A stretch of 64,000 nucleotides of DNA. Source: Ganoderma boninense. Lineage: Eukaryota; Basidiomycota; Agaricomycetes; Polyporales; Polyporaceae. The position numbers and the translations under genes were made by a program. The stretch covers positions 2,934,814 to 2,998,813 of the forward strand of contig CM035315.1 of assembly GCA_002900995.3 (NCBI GenBank), read 5' to 3'. The notes beneath the pieces were generated by a model, which worked only from the letters and a program-made list of their open reading frames with translations, was not told the origin of the DNA and searched no databases. Shown in pieces: positions 1 through 10,399 of this stretch; position 1 is the first letter of the stretch, and the number at the start of each line of letters is the position of its first letter.

Positions 1-20
1 TATATATATATATTATTTAC
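1..20. repeat. TA microsatellite
   Basis: Alternating TA dinucleotides at the left edge, cut by the window boundary. Confidence 0.8.
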
Positions 21-787
21 TACTACATATACAACAAGGTTAGGGCCTGGCTCAGCAACAGCACATCATGTCAGACATGGGACAGGAGATCGCAGGAGTG
101 AGGACAAGGGAAATAGAAGATATACCCAAGTACACTGTTCAACCTAATAGTGAAGAGACTGACTAACAAAACATGATAGGTTCCGGTCACTGTGAGCGAC
201 ACTTCGGCCTAATGGGTGCAACCCAGATGCCCAGCGGAAAGACGTGAAAACATCAAGAACATGCCCGGGAAAATGCTGTGAAAGAGGAATTTGGACGTAC
301 TGTGGGTAGTGGTGCTGATGTATGGCATTAAGGATGCTTGTTAGTGAATGAAAGGGTCTGCAATACAGGTAAGGCTCTCACCATCTGCCCTCAAAATTTT
401 ATCCCTGCCACAAAGCAAGCTGCATGCTGAATTGCATATGATCCATAAACAGAAGGAGCACATTAGATAAAGTCAGGGAAAACCATGGCCACCCAATGAC
501 ACACCTATTATGCACCGCATGTGCATCAACAACGCGCATATATGCGGTCTCGGCAAAACCTAAAAACAACCTCGAATAAGCTGCTGCACAGTCAGTGGTC
601 ACAGTCTGGAGAAGGTGATACCTCAGATCATGACACAACCCAAACAAGGCCTCGAAATGGTATATGGCAGAGTGCCTCGGAGATGGGAGGAGGAAAGAGA
701 AGAGTGTCGACCTTTCCTCAGATGTGTGCAGCTTTTGAAGTCAACACAATGGCCAAAGGCACGTGCCTCACCAATTGGCAGGCACCC
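21..787. other. Spacer without recognised gene
   Basis: Only short overlapping reading frames are present, and none carries a motif I can name. Part of it may be further decayed sequence flanking the leucyl-tRNA synthetase fragment. Confidence 0.5.
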
Positions 788-1262
788 CTAGTAGGCACTC
801 TGGTCGTCTACCTTGTTGTGCTCCGCCGAGTACGCCTCCTGCACGATCTGCATGCACGTCTCCTGCCACTCGGGGAATGCAGTTAACACGTAGATGCGCA
901 CCACGGATGGTTGCTTGGGGTTGTATTTCGCCTGCCAGCCATGCTTACCCTTGTTCATCTTCTTCAGTAGCGACAGTTCGGCATCATGCATCATCTTGAT
1001 AGTGTCACGGATGTACACAGCGGAGTCGAGGACGGACTGGTTGACAGGCCGCGTCACCTCAGGTCATTGCGTGAACTAGACGGTCTTGGTCATCGTGAGA
1101 GGATCACGGTCCAGACGTGCATGGAGAAGTGCAGGGCGATGGGGAGGACAACTTGAGGGTGTGATGCAGATCCGCTACTCAACAAGGTCAGTGTGCAGGC
1201 AGACATCGGAAATGACCTCACGGAACCAGTCACGGCTTGAATAGAGCTTTGTAGAAGTGGTA
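788..1262 (-). pseudogene. Leucyl-tRNA synthetase C-terminal fragment (decayed)
   Basis: The open part (about 1057 to 788) translates to a stretch with YIRDTIKMMHDAEL, NPKQP, FPEWQ and a final KVDD. This matches in order the region after the anticodon-binding domain of eukaryotic cytoplasmic leucyl-tRNA synthetase, which charges tRNA-Leu with leucine. Further 5' on the minus strand, in other frames, are SRDWFREVISDVCLHTDLVE and LPIALHFSMHVWT, the preceding part of the same family (ardwYrEv..DvgmH..Lv and LPiaPHfsEhvW). A TAG follows LVE and the frame changes at least once, so this is a pseudogene. The usual protein is over 1000 residues; only about 150 are represented and the Rossmann catalytic core is absent. 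It is isolated among repeats, consistent with a fragment carried by a mobile element. The family call is from remembered motif order, not an alignment. Confidence 0.7.
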
Positions 1263-2307
1263 CAAAGTTCACACCGGACGAGGTGCGACATGTTCACTTC
1301 GAGTCCACTGCCAGTGCAAAATTGTAGATACTTGCATATGAGGGCGAGCAATAATTATTTATCTCTGAGGGCTATATATTGTAAGTTTTCTACCGGTACT
1401 CGTCCAGCATTTATCTGCTTGACGGTGTATGGCCGCCAATTGCAGGACCTCATCTCAGCGCCTTCTGGTGTCCAAGGTTTAGTGGCGCAGATGAGCGCCG
1501 GTAGGAATTGGCTGGATTCCGCCAGCGTGGTAAGCTAAGTCCATTTGATCGCCCTTTTGCTGATGTGGATCTACTCAACAACCTAGCAGCATCACTTCTG
1601 TATCTTTGTGAATAGGCTCCTTATAATCCTGCAACCTGAGGCTTGCACTAGCCTGGATCTATGCTTGCCCCAAGGTTAGTTGTTTAGTTCACCCACACCA
1701 CCTCTCTATGCTTGCACTTTTGTGTAATGGAGTACTATAAGAAGCAAAATATAATGTCTTGAGTCTTCAAGATGCAGTCTACTGCTGATGTTGAGGTTGA
1801 GTGCTTAAGCAAGCTTTGCTGTGATGCTGACAGCCATTTGATAGCAACATGTTAGTGTGGATCATGCTGAGCATGCTGGGTCAGTGCCAACAGCATTTTA
1901 CAGGGGTCTAGATGCTCTTGGCTCTACAACTTACCTATTTGAGGTGCCCACATGTGAGAGCCCTGCTATTTAGAGAAGGGGACCAAATTGGTCCAATTTA
2001 GTTCCCCAGACTAAATAAACCCTAGCCCTAAGCCACATCAAACCACAGGCACTTAAATGAGTGAACAAACCAAGGCTGGTGCATGTGGGGCTACTGCTGC
2101 ACACACACTAGGGGTGACTAAAATATGACAATGTGAGCATTTTATATAGTGATACAGACAAAGCAGGTGATAGGAATTGTGAGGGGTGGACTGTACAGGT
2201 AGAGAGAAGGCTGCAGGGGGTAATATGACAATGTACATGTATAATACATGTTTGTAAAGAAACTATAACCTATGATACATATAGTAATAAGATGTCAGAT
2301 ACCTATA
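1263..2307. other. AT-rich spacer
   Basis: No coding signal or repeat shared with the rest of the window was recognised. Confidence 0.5.
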
Positions 2308-2530
2308 TCACATACACTATATAAGCCTATAACATAGAATGAACACAAGTCATATTGACATTGAAGTAGACCTACATCCGCTAATTTTTTTAAGTCCAGC
2401 AGCAGGAGGTACATATAGCCTATACTACTTTGCCTAGTATAAGCCCTTGTGGTGTAGTGGGCTAAGTTGTCTGCACAGCTCTGTGCTGTGCTGGAATAGA
2501 CAGAGTTGAGGGTTCAATTCTGGGTAGTGG
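2308..2530 (+). repeat. tRNA-like SINE-type repeat, copy 1
   Basis: About 220 bp shared with 22281-22491 at high identity. The 3' end looks tRNA-derived: a box A-like GTGGTGTAGTGGGCTAAG near 2450 and a box B-like GGGTTCAATTCTGG near 2511. Similarity between the copies stops just after box B, so the tRNA-like part sits at the 3' side, unlike a classical SINE with a 5' tRNA head. A cloverleaf cannot be folded confidently and no anticodon is assigned. It may be a SINE relative or a dispersed repeat containing a tRNA pseudogene. Confidence 0.55.
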
Positions 2531-2548
2531 TAGAGAGTTATGTTTTGA

Positions 2549-2820
2549 TAAAATTTCCAGCTTTTGCAGTATGCTTGTCTTTGAGTATGGCATGCTTATT
2601 TTGTGTTTAAAGCTTTATAAAATCAGTCTAGACAATGTTCAGTCTTATTCATATGTCTAATACATGCTACTGTAGTGCTACTCTGCACTATTTAGTGCTG
2701 CTTATAAACTAGTCTTTCTGAAACCTCTCAAATGTTACCTAACATGTTACTACTATTCTAATAGTCTAATATTTTCTAATTATACCTTTTTATATCTTAT
2801 TAGCAAAGGCTGGTTTTCTA
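2549..2820. mobile_element. MITE family B, copy 1
   Basis: About 270 bp, bounded by imperfect inverted repeats: CCAGCTTTTGC near 2557 on the left and GCAAAGGCTGGTTTT near 2803 on the right. The right-hand 180 bp reappears in inverted orientation at 20671-20850, inside a similarly bounded element. No target duplication was identified. Non-coding and AT-rich. Confidence 0.5.
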
Positions 2821-3697
2821 GATGTGCAGTATCTCAAACACAAGAGAGCAATAGAATATTAAAAAAACCAAGCCTGTCACTGTCTGTTACTATGCTGTAG
2901 ACTTTGTAAATTGTCTAGGTAAAGCATTGGGGTCAGAAATTAGTGCCTGTAGTGAAAATTCCATTGAGATGGGGCCAGGGTAGAAGCTCTTCAGTAATAC
3001 TATCAATGTTGGCTGCCTCCTGCTTGACACTGTCTAAGTAGTAGCTTTTTTGTAGTTCTTGCTGTCACCTTTGCCAACTACCCACATGATAGCACCAGTT
3101 TAAACCAGGGTAGATAATTTTTCTCCAGTAGTTAACAACAACACCCACTCATCTTGCCCAGTAGATACTGTTTGTTAATCTTTCTACTCTCATTTAATCT
3201 AAACCTTACTCACACTGTTAATTTTTCCTCAGCATGGCCCACTAATCCTCTGTATTCAAATCAAGTCAAATGTGGTGAGCTTATCCTTGTCCCATGGCCA
3301 CTAATCCTTGCTCTATGCTTATTCTTCCTTGCCCACCGCTCATCCTTCTATGCGGCTACTCCAAAGTAAGTCAGACTTGGTGTAGATACCTGCTTTACAT
3401 ACACCTATGCAGTATTATGGGCCACAATGCATTGCATGTTCTGTTTTGTACCAACTACTAACTAGTCTTGTGTTTATGATGTCAGTATGCCAGACCAATG
3501 CATTATTGTGACTCTACAGCCTCATCTGTCTGTACCCCAATGTCCCTACAGTCTCTGCCAAAGCTGACGACCCATCTCCTACAGCTATTCACTTCTATTC
3601 CAGCCTCGTCTGTCTGCACTCTGATATTTCTGAAGTATCTATAAAAGCCCATGTTCTATCCCTCCCCAGCTGGCAAGTTGAATGCAACCTATCTTGT
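2821..3697. other. AT-rich spacer
   Basis: Short reading frames only; nothing recognised. Confidence 0.5.
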
Positions 3698-3883
3698 TGT
3701 TGAAAAAACCATCTGAGGTCAAGCTAGACAGTGAAAAGTAAGTAGAATTCTGGTTGTCCTGTATGGTTGTTGTAGTACAGAGACAAACAGATAAACTACA
3801 AAAATGTACATTCCCACTCCATATCATACGTCAGAAAGTCCCAGTGAGCAAGCACTCACTTGCTCAAAATCCACGTTCCAACA
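3698..3883 (+). mobile_element. 186-bp solo-LTR-like element, copy 1
   Basis: Starts TGTTGAAAAAACC and ends GTTCCAACA, flanked on both sides by the 5-bp direct repeat CTTGT (3693-3697 and 3884-3888). TG...CA ends with a 5-bp target duplication are the hallmark of an LTR. Two more copies lie on the other strand (7383-7568 and 50622-50805), each with its own 5-bp duplication. No internal coding sequence: a solo LTR, or a very short LTR-derived repeat. Confidence 0.8.
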
Positions 3884-4938
3884 CTTGTCACCTCTTCAAC
3901 TGTAGAAAGAACAGTGGTCTTAGTTGTTGCCAGTAAAAGGTAAACTGTCACAGCCTATCGACTGCACCACCAAACAAACAAACAAAGGGGCTCACTGATG
4001 GGGCACACAAGGGGTGGCAACAGGAAGGAAGAGGATAGATTGCCTAGACTAGAAGGCACAGAGGGGCAGGGGCTGTTAGGCTGCCTACAGTGGAAGGGCA
4101 GAAAGAACAGAAGACAGAATCTGAGGTTCTTGATCCCACATCACAGCCTTTTATATATTACATGGGAACGGTGCACAGACCATCAGTTTAGGGCAGGTCC
4201 CGGAACCTGTCGCAGGTGAGAGAATGATCTAAGAAGCAGATAAGATAGGGAAAGAGATAAGATAAGAGGAAGAGATGAGATAAAGAAAAGGGAGATAAGA
4301 TAAAGGAAAAAATAAGATGAACCGAGAGATAACTTGTCCTGATAAGATGCCAGACTAAGTGTGGCACAAAAAACTGTGACATAAGGTAGGGTGAAAAAGC
4401 AAAGGTTAATAGCATCTGGGCATTCTTCAGGAGAAGGGAGAGGAGACCACTTGCAAGTGTCAAAGTATTCCAACTTGGTAAGAGATGGAGGAGTTTAATA
4501 TGAGCATGCACACATGGAGTTTGGCACAAAGGTAACATCCTCAAACTTTACAATAGGAACAAATACTAGTGTCTTGACTACAAGGTCCCAGATGGTCTTT
4601 GAGCTCCAGTTGCTCCTATGACTCATTCACGAACTACCAGGCCCTAGAGAGAAAAGCAGTGGGCGAATCTTCTTGATTTTAGAATTTTTGAAAGGTGGGA
4701 GTTTGCACTTCTGGTGTGGCATTCTTATGCAGACAGAAACCTCTAGTTCAAGGTGAGAACTCCTGCACTCACTTCTAGCAACCACTCATATGTTGTCCCA
4801 CAGCTGCTAGCAATGAACAAACTGGGAGATATGTACACTGGCCGGAGGGGGTAGTATGCAGATATGGTAAATAAGGTGGAGGGAAAAGATTCTGCTGTGG
4901 TCTCCCATACCATGATCTGGCATGAGAGCGGGGCTTGA
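3884..4938. other. Spacer with purine-rich tract
   Basis: Contains a degenerate GATAA/GAGATAA purine-rich tract at about 4215-4320. Long minus-strand frames through it are low-complexity artefacts (Ser/Leu-rich). No gene recognised. Confidence 0.5.
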
Positions 4939-5395
4939 TGTTACAACTGGCTGTCGAGTAAGATCAGGGAGGCTTACGAGGCGAGCAAGAGTGTCGACGA
5001 GCACTTGTGCAGCAAGAGCGGAGCAAGGCTCGACAGTCAGGCTGGGGACAAGAGTGTATTGAGTGAAGTATCTACAAGAGAAATACAGTGGGGCTCACCT
5101 GGAGACAAGAGGTCAAAACTAGGGTCCCCAGGTAGCAAGCTACAGTCCTTATATATATGTGCAGGTCCATGGGAATGGAGTACAATGATAACTACAGTCG
5201 TGGGAACAGAAAGGGAGAACAATAGTGTAGGGAACAATAGCAATAGGAAATGATAGGGGAACAATGGGGAGACAGGAGCTATTGTACTTGGAAACAATGT
5301 GGAGGGTTTACAATGCTATGGAGGACAGCAAAGACGACATTGAATGTAAACTAATCAAGAAAGGAAATCTGGGTGCTAAGGTAGGTGCCAAATGG
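4939..5395 (-). mobile_element. Diverged gypsy LTR
   Basis: Begins TGTTACAACTGGCTGTCGAG and follows the whole length of the gypsy-2 LTRs (14904-15363 and 19901-20365), but with many substitutions, especially in the last 60 bp. It is not followed by internal element sequence, so it is a solo or broken LTR of the same or a sister family. Confidence 0.7.
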
Positions 5396-5817
5396 GGTGT
5401 TTGTAATATTTAGGAGGTTGGAGTTAAGGGTGTCTAAGGGTAGGGGTGGGGGTTTATCAGTTCAGACCCCCCTACCCCCCAGTCAAGGGTCAGCAGTATA
5501 GCTCTAAGGATTTTTGAAATAATACATTGAAGTGTACTCTTGAATATAGTTATATATTAAAAGTAATACTGCTTTGCGTGCATCAATGCTGCTTAACAGC
5601 AGTAGTAGACACCTTGTAGAGCATACATCTTGCCTATCTAGTACTAATTTCAGCCAAAATATTCAAGAGTTTAACATAAGGGTATATAAGGGTAAGGGTA
5701 AGGGTCAGAAACTTATACCCTTGGAAAACCCCCCACCCCCAGTGGGGGGTAAGGGTTTGAGGGGTAAGAGTAGAGGGTGTCACCTCAAACACCCTGGGGT
5801 TACCCCCAGCTATTCTC
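5396..5817. repeat. G-rich insert truncating gypsy-1 LTR
   Basis: About 420 bp containing GGGTAAGGGTAAGGG-like and poly-C/poly-G tracts. GGGTGTTTG near 5396 and CAAACACCC near 5787 form possible 9-bp inverted ends. It separates a complete LTR copy from the truncated LTR of gypsy-1. The origin is unknown. Confidence 0.4.
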
Positions 5818-6259
5818 TAAGTAACTAACAAGTGAAAATACAGTGAGGCTTAACTAGAGACAAGAGGTCGGAACTGAGGTCTCCAGGTAGCAAAGTACAG
5901 GCATTATATATATGTAACGGACAATGGGAAACAGGGACAATAGGTAACTATGGACACAGGAACCAGTGGGAGAACAATGGTATGGAGTACAATGACAATG
6001 GGAACAATGGATAATAGGAGTTATTGTACTTTGAGAACAAGGGACGGGTTTGCTAAACAACGGAGGACAATAAGGATGACACGGGAGGCAAGCTGTCTGA
6101 AAAGGGAAAGAGAGACACTGGGGTAAGCACCGAGCATGCAGTTCATGACAATACCCCCCTCCTAAGAATTGTGTCCTTATGATCAAGTCTTCTTGTTGAA
6201 AGGGCCAGGAGCGTCGGGATGTGTTGAATGAAACTTTTGCAGCACTTTTGGCGCATTTG

Positions 6260-6748
6260 CTAGATCTGACATGACTTCCCAGCTCCTGGGCCGTCCGGGA
6301 TCTCGTTGGGTTGAAGGGGACCATGTGGCTTCGCATGTGAAGTCTTGCCACGGCGACAAGTGTCGCAGGTCTCAACATAATCCTTAATGAACTTTGCCAT
6401 GCCCGGCCACCAGTAGTTCCATGTAACCAGCTCCACCGTCTTTGCCTGGCCAGGGTGTCCAGCAGGTGGGAGGTCGTGGTGAATGCACACTATCTCTGCT
6501 CGGAGCGCGTCGTCTTTGGGGACATAAACTCGGCCGCAGTAGAGCAGCAGGCCTTGTTCTGTGTTCCAGTCCACCAAATTGTTCTGTAGATGTGCTGGCC
6601 CTAGCTTATCGAGCTTGCTGAGTGCCTCTGCGACCTCCTGCTCATGCTCTCCACATTCTTGGATGCAGCGGAGCAGTGCCTTCTCTGGTACCACTGACAT
6701 GTGCCCTCTCTTGGCTGCCAGTACTCGGAAGTGATCAGGTTGCAACAT
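6260..6748 (-). pseudogene. gypsy-1 integrase N-terminal part
   Basis: Starts MLQPDHFRVLAAKRGHMSVV and carries the H2C2 zinc-binding region: HHDLPPAGHPG, then CDTCRRGK. In Ty3/gypsy elements this domain precedes the DDE core that joins cDNA to the host chromosome. The frame reaches GPLQPNEIPDGPG, then jumps directly into sequence from the element's far 3' end. All three catalytic acidic residues are therefore lost. Nearly identical to the same region of gypsy-2 (16293-16940). Confidence 0.85.
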
Positions 6749-6751
6749 GAC

Positions 6752-7382
6752 TCAGTTCAGGTTGTCATCGGCATCATCCTTTTGGTGATCAGGCCTGCAC
6801 GACAGCGCATCTGCCCTACTATTGGAGGTGCCCAGCTTGTGTGCAATGACAAAGTCAAACCGTGATAGGTAGAGAGCCCATCGTGCCTGCCTGCATGTGA
6901 GGTTTTGTGCGGCCTTCCAGTACTTGAGGTTCTTGTGGTCTGACTGGATCTCGAACACACTGAGAAGACCCTCGAGGTAGTGGCGCTAGGCCTGCAGGGC
7001 ATGGATGATAGTGAGCATCTCCTTGTTGTAGATCTCATAGTTGCGTTCTGCATCGCTCATTGACTCAGAGTGGAAAGCCACAGGGTGCCATTTGCCATCC
7101 TCCCCCTCCTGAGACAGAACTGCACCGGTAGCATACCCGGATGCATCAACTTCAATGTAGGTTTTGCGGTCTTGGTCATACATGCTCAGGACAGGGCTTT
7201 CAGTGAAATGACATCTGAGCTCGTCGAATGCTGATTGCTCTTCGGCACCCCATTGCCAGGGAGTATTACCCGTAAGATGGTCCAGGGGTTTGCATACTGT
7301 GCTGAAGTCCTTAATTATCTGCCTGTAGAAATTCACAAAACTACCAAACTTCTATATATCTGAGGTGTTCTGAGGGACAGGC
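6752..7382 (-). pseudogene. gypsy-1 RNase H region and RT connection
   Basis: Two overlapping frames together give RNase H: IEVDASGYATGAVLSQEG (first Asp), then YNKEMLTIIHALQA, then IQSDHKNL (next catalytic Asp), ending DALSCRPDHQKDDADDNLN before a stop. A stop or frameshift near 6986 separates the halves, where gypsy-2 stays open. In an intact element RNase H degrades the RNA strand during reverse transcription. The upstream boundary is the solo LTR insertion at 7383. Confidence 0.8.
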
Positions 7383-7568
7383 TGTTAGAACACAGATTTT
7401 GGGCAAGCAAGCGCTTGCTTGCCAGGACTTCCTGAAGTACGATATGATGCAGGATTGTACCATTTTGTAGTTCATCCGTTTGCCTCTGTACCACGACAAC
7501 CGGTACAGGACAACCGGAATACCCTCGCTTTTTGCTGCCCTGCTCAACCTCCAACAGTTTTTTCAACA
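7383..7568 (-). mobile_element. 186-bp solo-LTR-like element, copy 2
   Basis: Termini TGTTAGAACACAG and TTTTTTCAACA, flanked by CAGGC at 7378-7382 and 7569-7573. gypsy-2 has the uninterrupted site (GAGGGACAGGCCATTCTG near 17570), so both boundaries and the 5-bp duplication are confirmed inside this window. Inverted relative to copy 1, same strand as copy 3. Confidence 0.9.
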
Positions 7569-7963
7569 CAGGCCATTCTGCGATACCCCTGACCTTCACT
7601 GAGTCCATCTCCACACAGTTCTCTAAGACAAGCACACCTAGGTACTTAACCTTGGGCTGTTCAAATTTGCACTTCTCTGGCTTGCAGAACAGGTCATGCT
7701 CCGCCAGATGCTTCAGGACCTCACGCACCAAAGTGTGGTGTTCCTCAATGTCGTTGGTAAATATAAGGATGTCATCGAGGTAGATAGTGATTTTGCCGAG
7801 TATGATGAGGTCCTTGAAGATGTCATTCATAAGTGCAGAGAATGTAGTGGCTAAGTTAGCCAGTCCAAAGTACATCACATTCGGTTCAAACATTCCGTGA
7901 TTGGTAACAAAGGCAGCCTTCCATTCATCACCAGTCTTAATCTGCACATTGTTGTACCCCCAA
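7569..7963 (-). pseudogene. gypsy-1 reverse transcriptase core, 3' part
   Basis: Encodes NNVQIKTGDEWKAAFVTNHG, MYFGLANL, the catalytic box IYLDDILIF and KCKFEQPKVKYLGVL, the palm and thumb of a Ty3/gypsy RT. The sequence breaks at 7963 in the middle of the conserved GGYNNV region; the missing N-terminal part resumes at 14794-14903. The solo LTR at 7383 cuts the other side. Confidence 0.85.
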
Positions 7964-7984
7964 TACATCATGAAAAACCGTCTG

Positions 7985-8110
7985 GCGCTGGAGAGCCTTG
8001 AGGCACTGCCACTTTCTCAAGGCATCTCAAGGCACCTCAAGGCTCCTCAGGAGGCTTTAGGAGGCTTCAGACTCTTATAAGACACTGAAGACCTCTCAAG
8101 CCTATAATAG
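7985..8110. repeat. Subterminal CCTTGAG repeats, left
   Basis: Repeated AGCCTTGAG / TCTCAAGGCATCTCAAGG motifs next to the left end of the 6.8-kb insertion, matching the cluster near the right end (14585-14768). Arrays like this commonly serve as transposase binding sites in DNA transposons; that role here is inference. Confidence 0.6.
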
Positions 8111-8763
8111 ATATAAGAAAAAGAAGCACTGCGACAGAATGCAGCTGCATATTCACACATAATGCAAGTATCATGAAGCACAAGAATGATTTGTATTCAC
8201 CGCACACACATTACGATTGATGAGGTACGAAGAAATCGTTCTTATAGGCTACACTTTGCAGAGGGCGCTTGTAACACTGATCTGTGACGTGGGAATATAT
8301 TTCATACTCAGCTTACCATCCCTCTACAGTTATGTAATCAAAGACTACAACATTTACTTACTAAGCTGACCCCAGCCTGGGGTTAGGGCCACAGCCACAA
8401 TACAAATCCTAGGGTTTGAGCTATAATCTCGTAAGAGTAGTATTGTTATTCACTTTTAATTGCTAACATTAAATGCTCAAGCTAGGTGCCTTTCCACTAG
8501 ACAAGAAATTATAGGATACAATATCATTTATCCTGCATTCTACAAGTACTGATTGAGATAATCAACTGGTATAAACCGTGCTTGCTCAAAAAAGTCCCAG
8601 CATATGTCATCCACAATACGGTACAGCTCTTTTGTCTCCTTATGCTGCCGCAATGCATTCTTCCACTGGTGTGCATTCATAAGAGTTGCATTGTTGCTAT
8701 AAAACTTTTTTAATCACTCCTGAAACTAATATTTATCCTATAAAGTCCAGATCTCTGCATACA
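8111..8763. other. AT-rich interior of the 6.8-kb insertion
   Basis: No gene, repeat or RNA recognised. Confidence 0.5.
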
Positions 8764-8815
8764 TTAGGCACCAGCAGACTTCGTCAACTTTTTGACGAAG
8801 TCCACTGGTGCCTAA
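8764..8815. repeat. 52-bp palindrome (hairpin)
   Basis: TTAGGCACCAG...CTGGTGCCTAA outer arms (11 bp) and GACTTCGTCAA...TTGACGAAGTC inner arms (11 bp), separated by a 2-nt mismatch, with a 4-nt CTTT loop. The outer arm resembles that of the palindrome at 12857-12934 (TTAGGCGCC/GGTGCCTAA). Confidence 0.85.
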
Positions 8816-8817
8816 CA

Positions 8818-9670
8818 GTTCCTCACACCCTCCTCCTCCTCCTCACCCTCCTCCTCATCCTCATCCTTATCCTTATCCTCACCCTCACCCTTGTCCTTGT
8901 CCTTGTCCTTGTCCTCACCTTCACCCTCAACCTCAATGTGCCCTCTGGGTCTCTCTCTCTGTCCTCTCCTTCACCCTCGTCCTCACCCTCATGCTCAACC
9001 TTGTGCTTGCCCTTGTCAGGTGAATGGGAGGGAGAGATGGGTGGGAAATCAGGGAGCTGGACACCATGTAAGTGCTCTCACTCCCATCCCTCTTGCGTTC
9101 CCCAGGGCCTCGTCTACCAATATAGATGTCCCCACACCTCCTTGTGCCTCCTCTGAGGTGCTCCTCTTAGCACAACTTCAATGCGTATACAACACTCATC
9201 AAAGTGCACTTGCATGACCAATCTACGAGTATAGGATGTGCAGTATTTATCCTGTTATCATCCCGCCACTCAACGCAGTCCATTATTTACTCAACCACAA
9301 CCCCATCCTCAACCTCAACTGTGACCTCAACCTCAACAGTGACCTAGCCTTCGACCTCAATTTGTGTACATGCACTTGTACATGCACCTGCATCTGTGCC
9401 CACATGCCCATGCACCCACACCTACATGCTCATGTGCTATCATCCTAGCCCTCAACTATGCCCTCGCTCTCGACTATGCCTCCTCCCTCATCTATGCCAC
9501 AGCCTTACCCCCAACCATGGCCTCGACCACAAGCGCAACTGCATGCTCGACTTCAATTTGCACTCATACACCTGCACCTGCAAAATGTCCTTCTCGCCCT
9601 CACCTTTACCCTCATCCTTGCTTTCGCCCTCGCCCTCACTCTTGCCCTTGCTCTCATTCCTGACTGCTAC
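8818..9670. repeat. CT-rich hexamer-like repeat region
   Basis: Long tracts built from CCTCAC, CCTCAT, CCTTAT and CCTTGT units (about 8820-9010), then CCTCAACCT-type and CATG-rich stretches (9290-9470) and CCCTCGCCCT (9590-9660). Several frames are open through it but encode only two-residue periodic sequence. The 9383-9660 part recurs in inverted orientation at 50390-50844, where it is fused to the Helitron ORF. Confidence 0.75.
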
Positions 9671-10052
9671 CACATGCTCAACCTCAATTTGCACTGATGT
9701 GCTCATGCACACTTGTTCTTGCATACCTCTCTGCACCTCCTCGGAGGTGCTTCTCTCAGTACAACCTTGATGGGTGTTGTACACCCTACAAAGCACACTG
9801 GCATGACCAATCTGCAAGCACTGTCTCTCTGCAGATCTCCTGAGGCTTGCCCAAATTTCTGATGTCATGGAAACCTAGGCTCCGATTGCAACAGGCCCCT
9901 GTCTTGGTGAAATTTTGGCTTCAGAATCTCTGAAATGATGTCATGTGCCAGATATTCACACATCACAGCAGATGGCAGCTCAGGGGACAAATGTTAAACT
10001 GCAGTCCAATACATTAACGGTAGGACTTATTCACAGTTATTAATCTAGTGTT

Positions 10053-10136
10053 GTTCCAACTGGGAATTGAACCAAGGACCTCAGGGCTTTGCATTCATTC
10101 AACCAGGTGTACTAACCACTACACCAACTGACTATT
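10053..10136 (-). other. tRNA-like sequence (pseudo-tRNA)
   Basis: On the minus strand the order is a box A-like GGTGTAGTGGTTAGTAC, then 30 nt, then a box B-like GGTTCAATTCCC. The acceptor stem does not pair well, so this is tRNA-derived rather than a functional tRNA gene. Same unit as 26830-26914. Confidence 0.5.
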
Positions 10137-10203
10137 ACAGCCTTATGTAACTAATATAATAAGTACTATTGTTACTGAGATAAGATAAGATAAGATAAGA
10201 TAA

Positions 10204-10272
10204 GAGCTTAGTGCAGTGGCTAGCACAGCTGTTTGAATAAACTAGGCCTCTGGTTCAATTCCAGCTGGTGCA
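10204..10272 (+). other. tRNA-like sequence (pseudo-tRNA)
   Basis: AGTGCAGTGGCTAGCACAG (box A-like) and GGTTCAATTCC (box B-like) at tRNA spacing. It points away from the minus-strand unit on the other side of a GATAA tract. The stems are incomplete and no anticodon is assigned. Same unit as 27041-27110. Confidence 0.5.
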
Positions 10273-10399
10273 ATCACATTGAATACAGTATTAATATATA
10301 ACTAAGAAGGCTTTGTAAATCTGCAGTTTAACTGTGGTTAATAGAGTCAATATATACCCTTGATCTGGAGCTATGGTTAACTGCATTACGGTTAATAGT

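Larger units (their letters stand above)
5818..7963 (-). mobile_element. Ty3/gypsy element gypsy-1, right part (decayed)
   Basis: Minus-strand gypsy relative of gypsy-2. Reading leftwards it contains RT, RNase H and integrase N-terminal sequence, then a deletion, the polypurine tract (AGGAGGGGGG on the minus strand near 6157) and a 3' LTR truncated at about 5818. About 0.97 kb of integrase core and chromodomain, present in gypsy-2 at roughly 15506-16477, is missing here; the junction is near 6285. It is interrupted by the solo LTR at 7383-7568. Its RT continues at 14794-14903 after the 6.8-kb insertion. Confidence 0.85.

Noticed and set aside
4183..4544. Two overlapping minus frames resembling membrane proteins
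   Set aside because: Leu/Ser/Phe-rich translation of the purine-rich GATAA tract.
5690..5770. GGGTAAGGGTAAGGG tract as an interstitial telomere
   Set aside because: Only two or three imperfect units, mixed with poly-C/poly-G stretches; not a regular TTAGGG array.
8686..9770. Several overlapping plus frames of 70-156 codons
   Set aside because: Periodic translation of CT-rich hexamer repeats with no protein-like composition.
10053..10272. Functional tRNA genes
   Set aside because: Box A and box B are good, but the acceptor stems do not pair and no anticodon arm is convincing.
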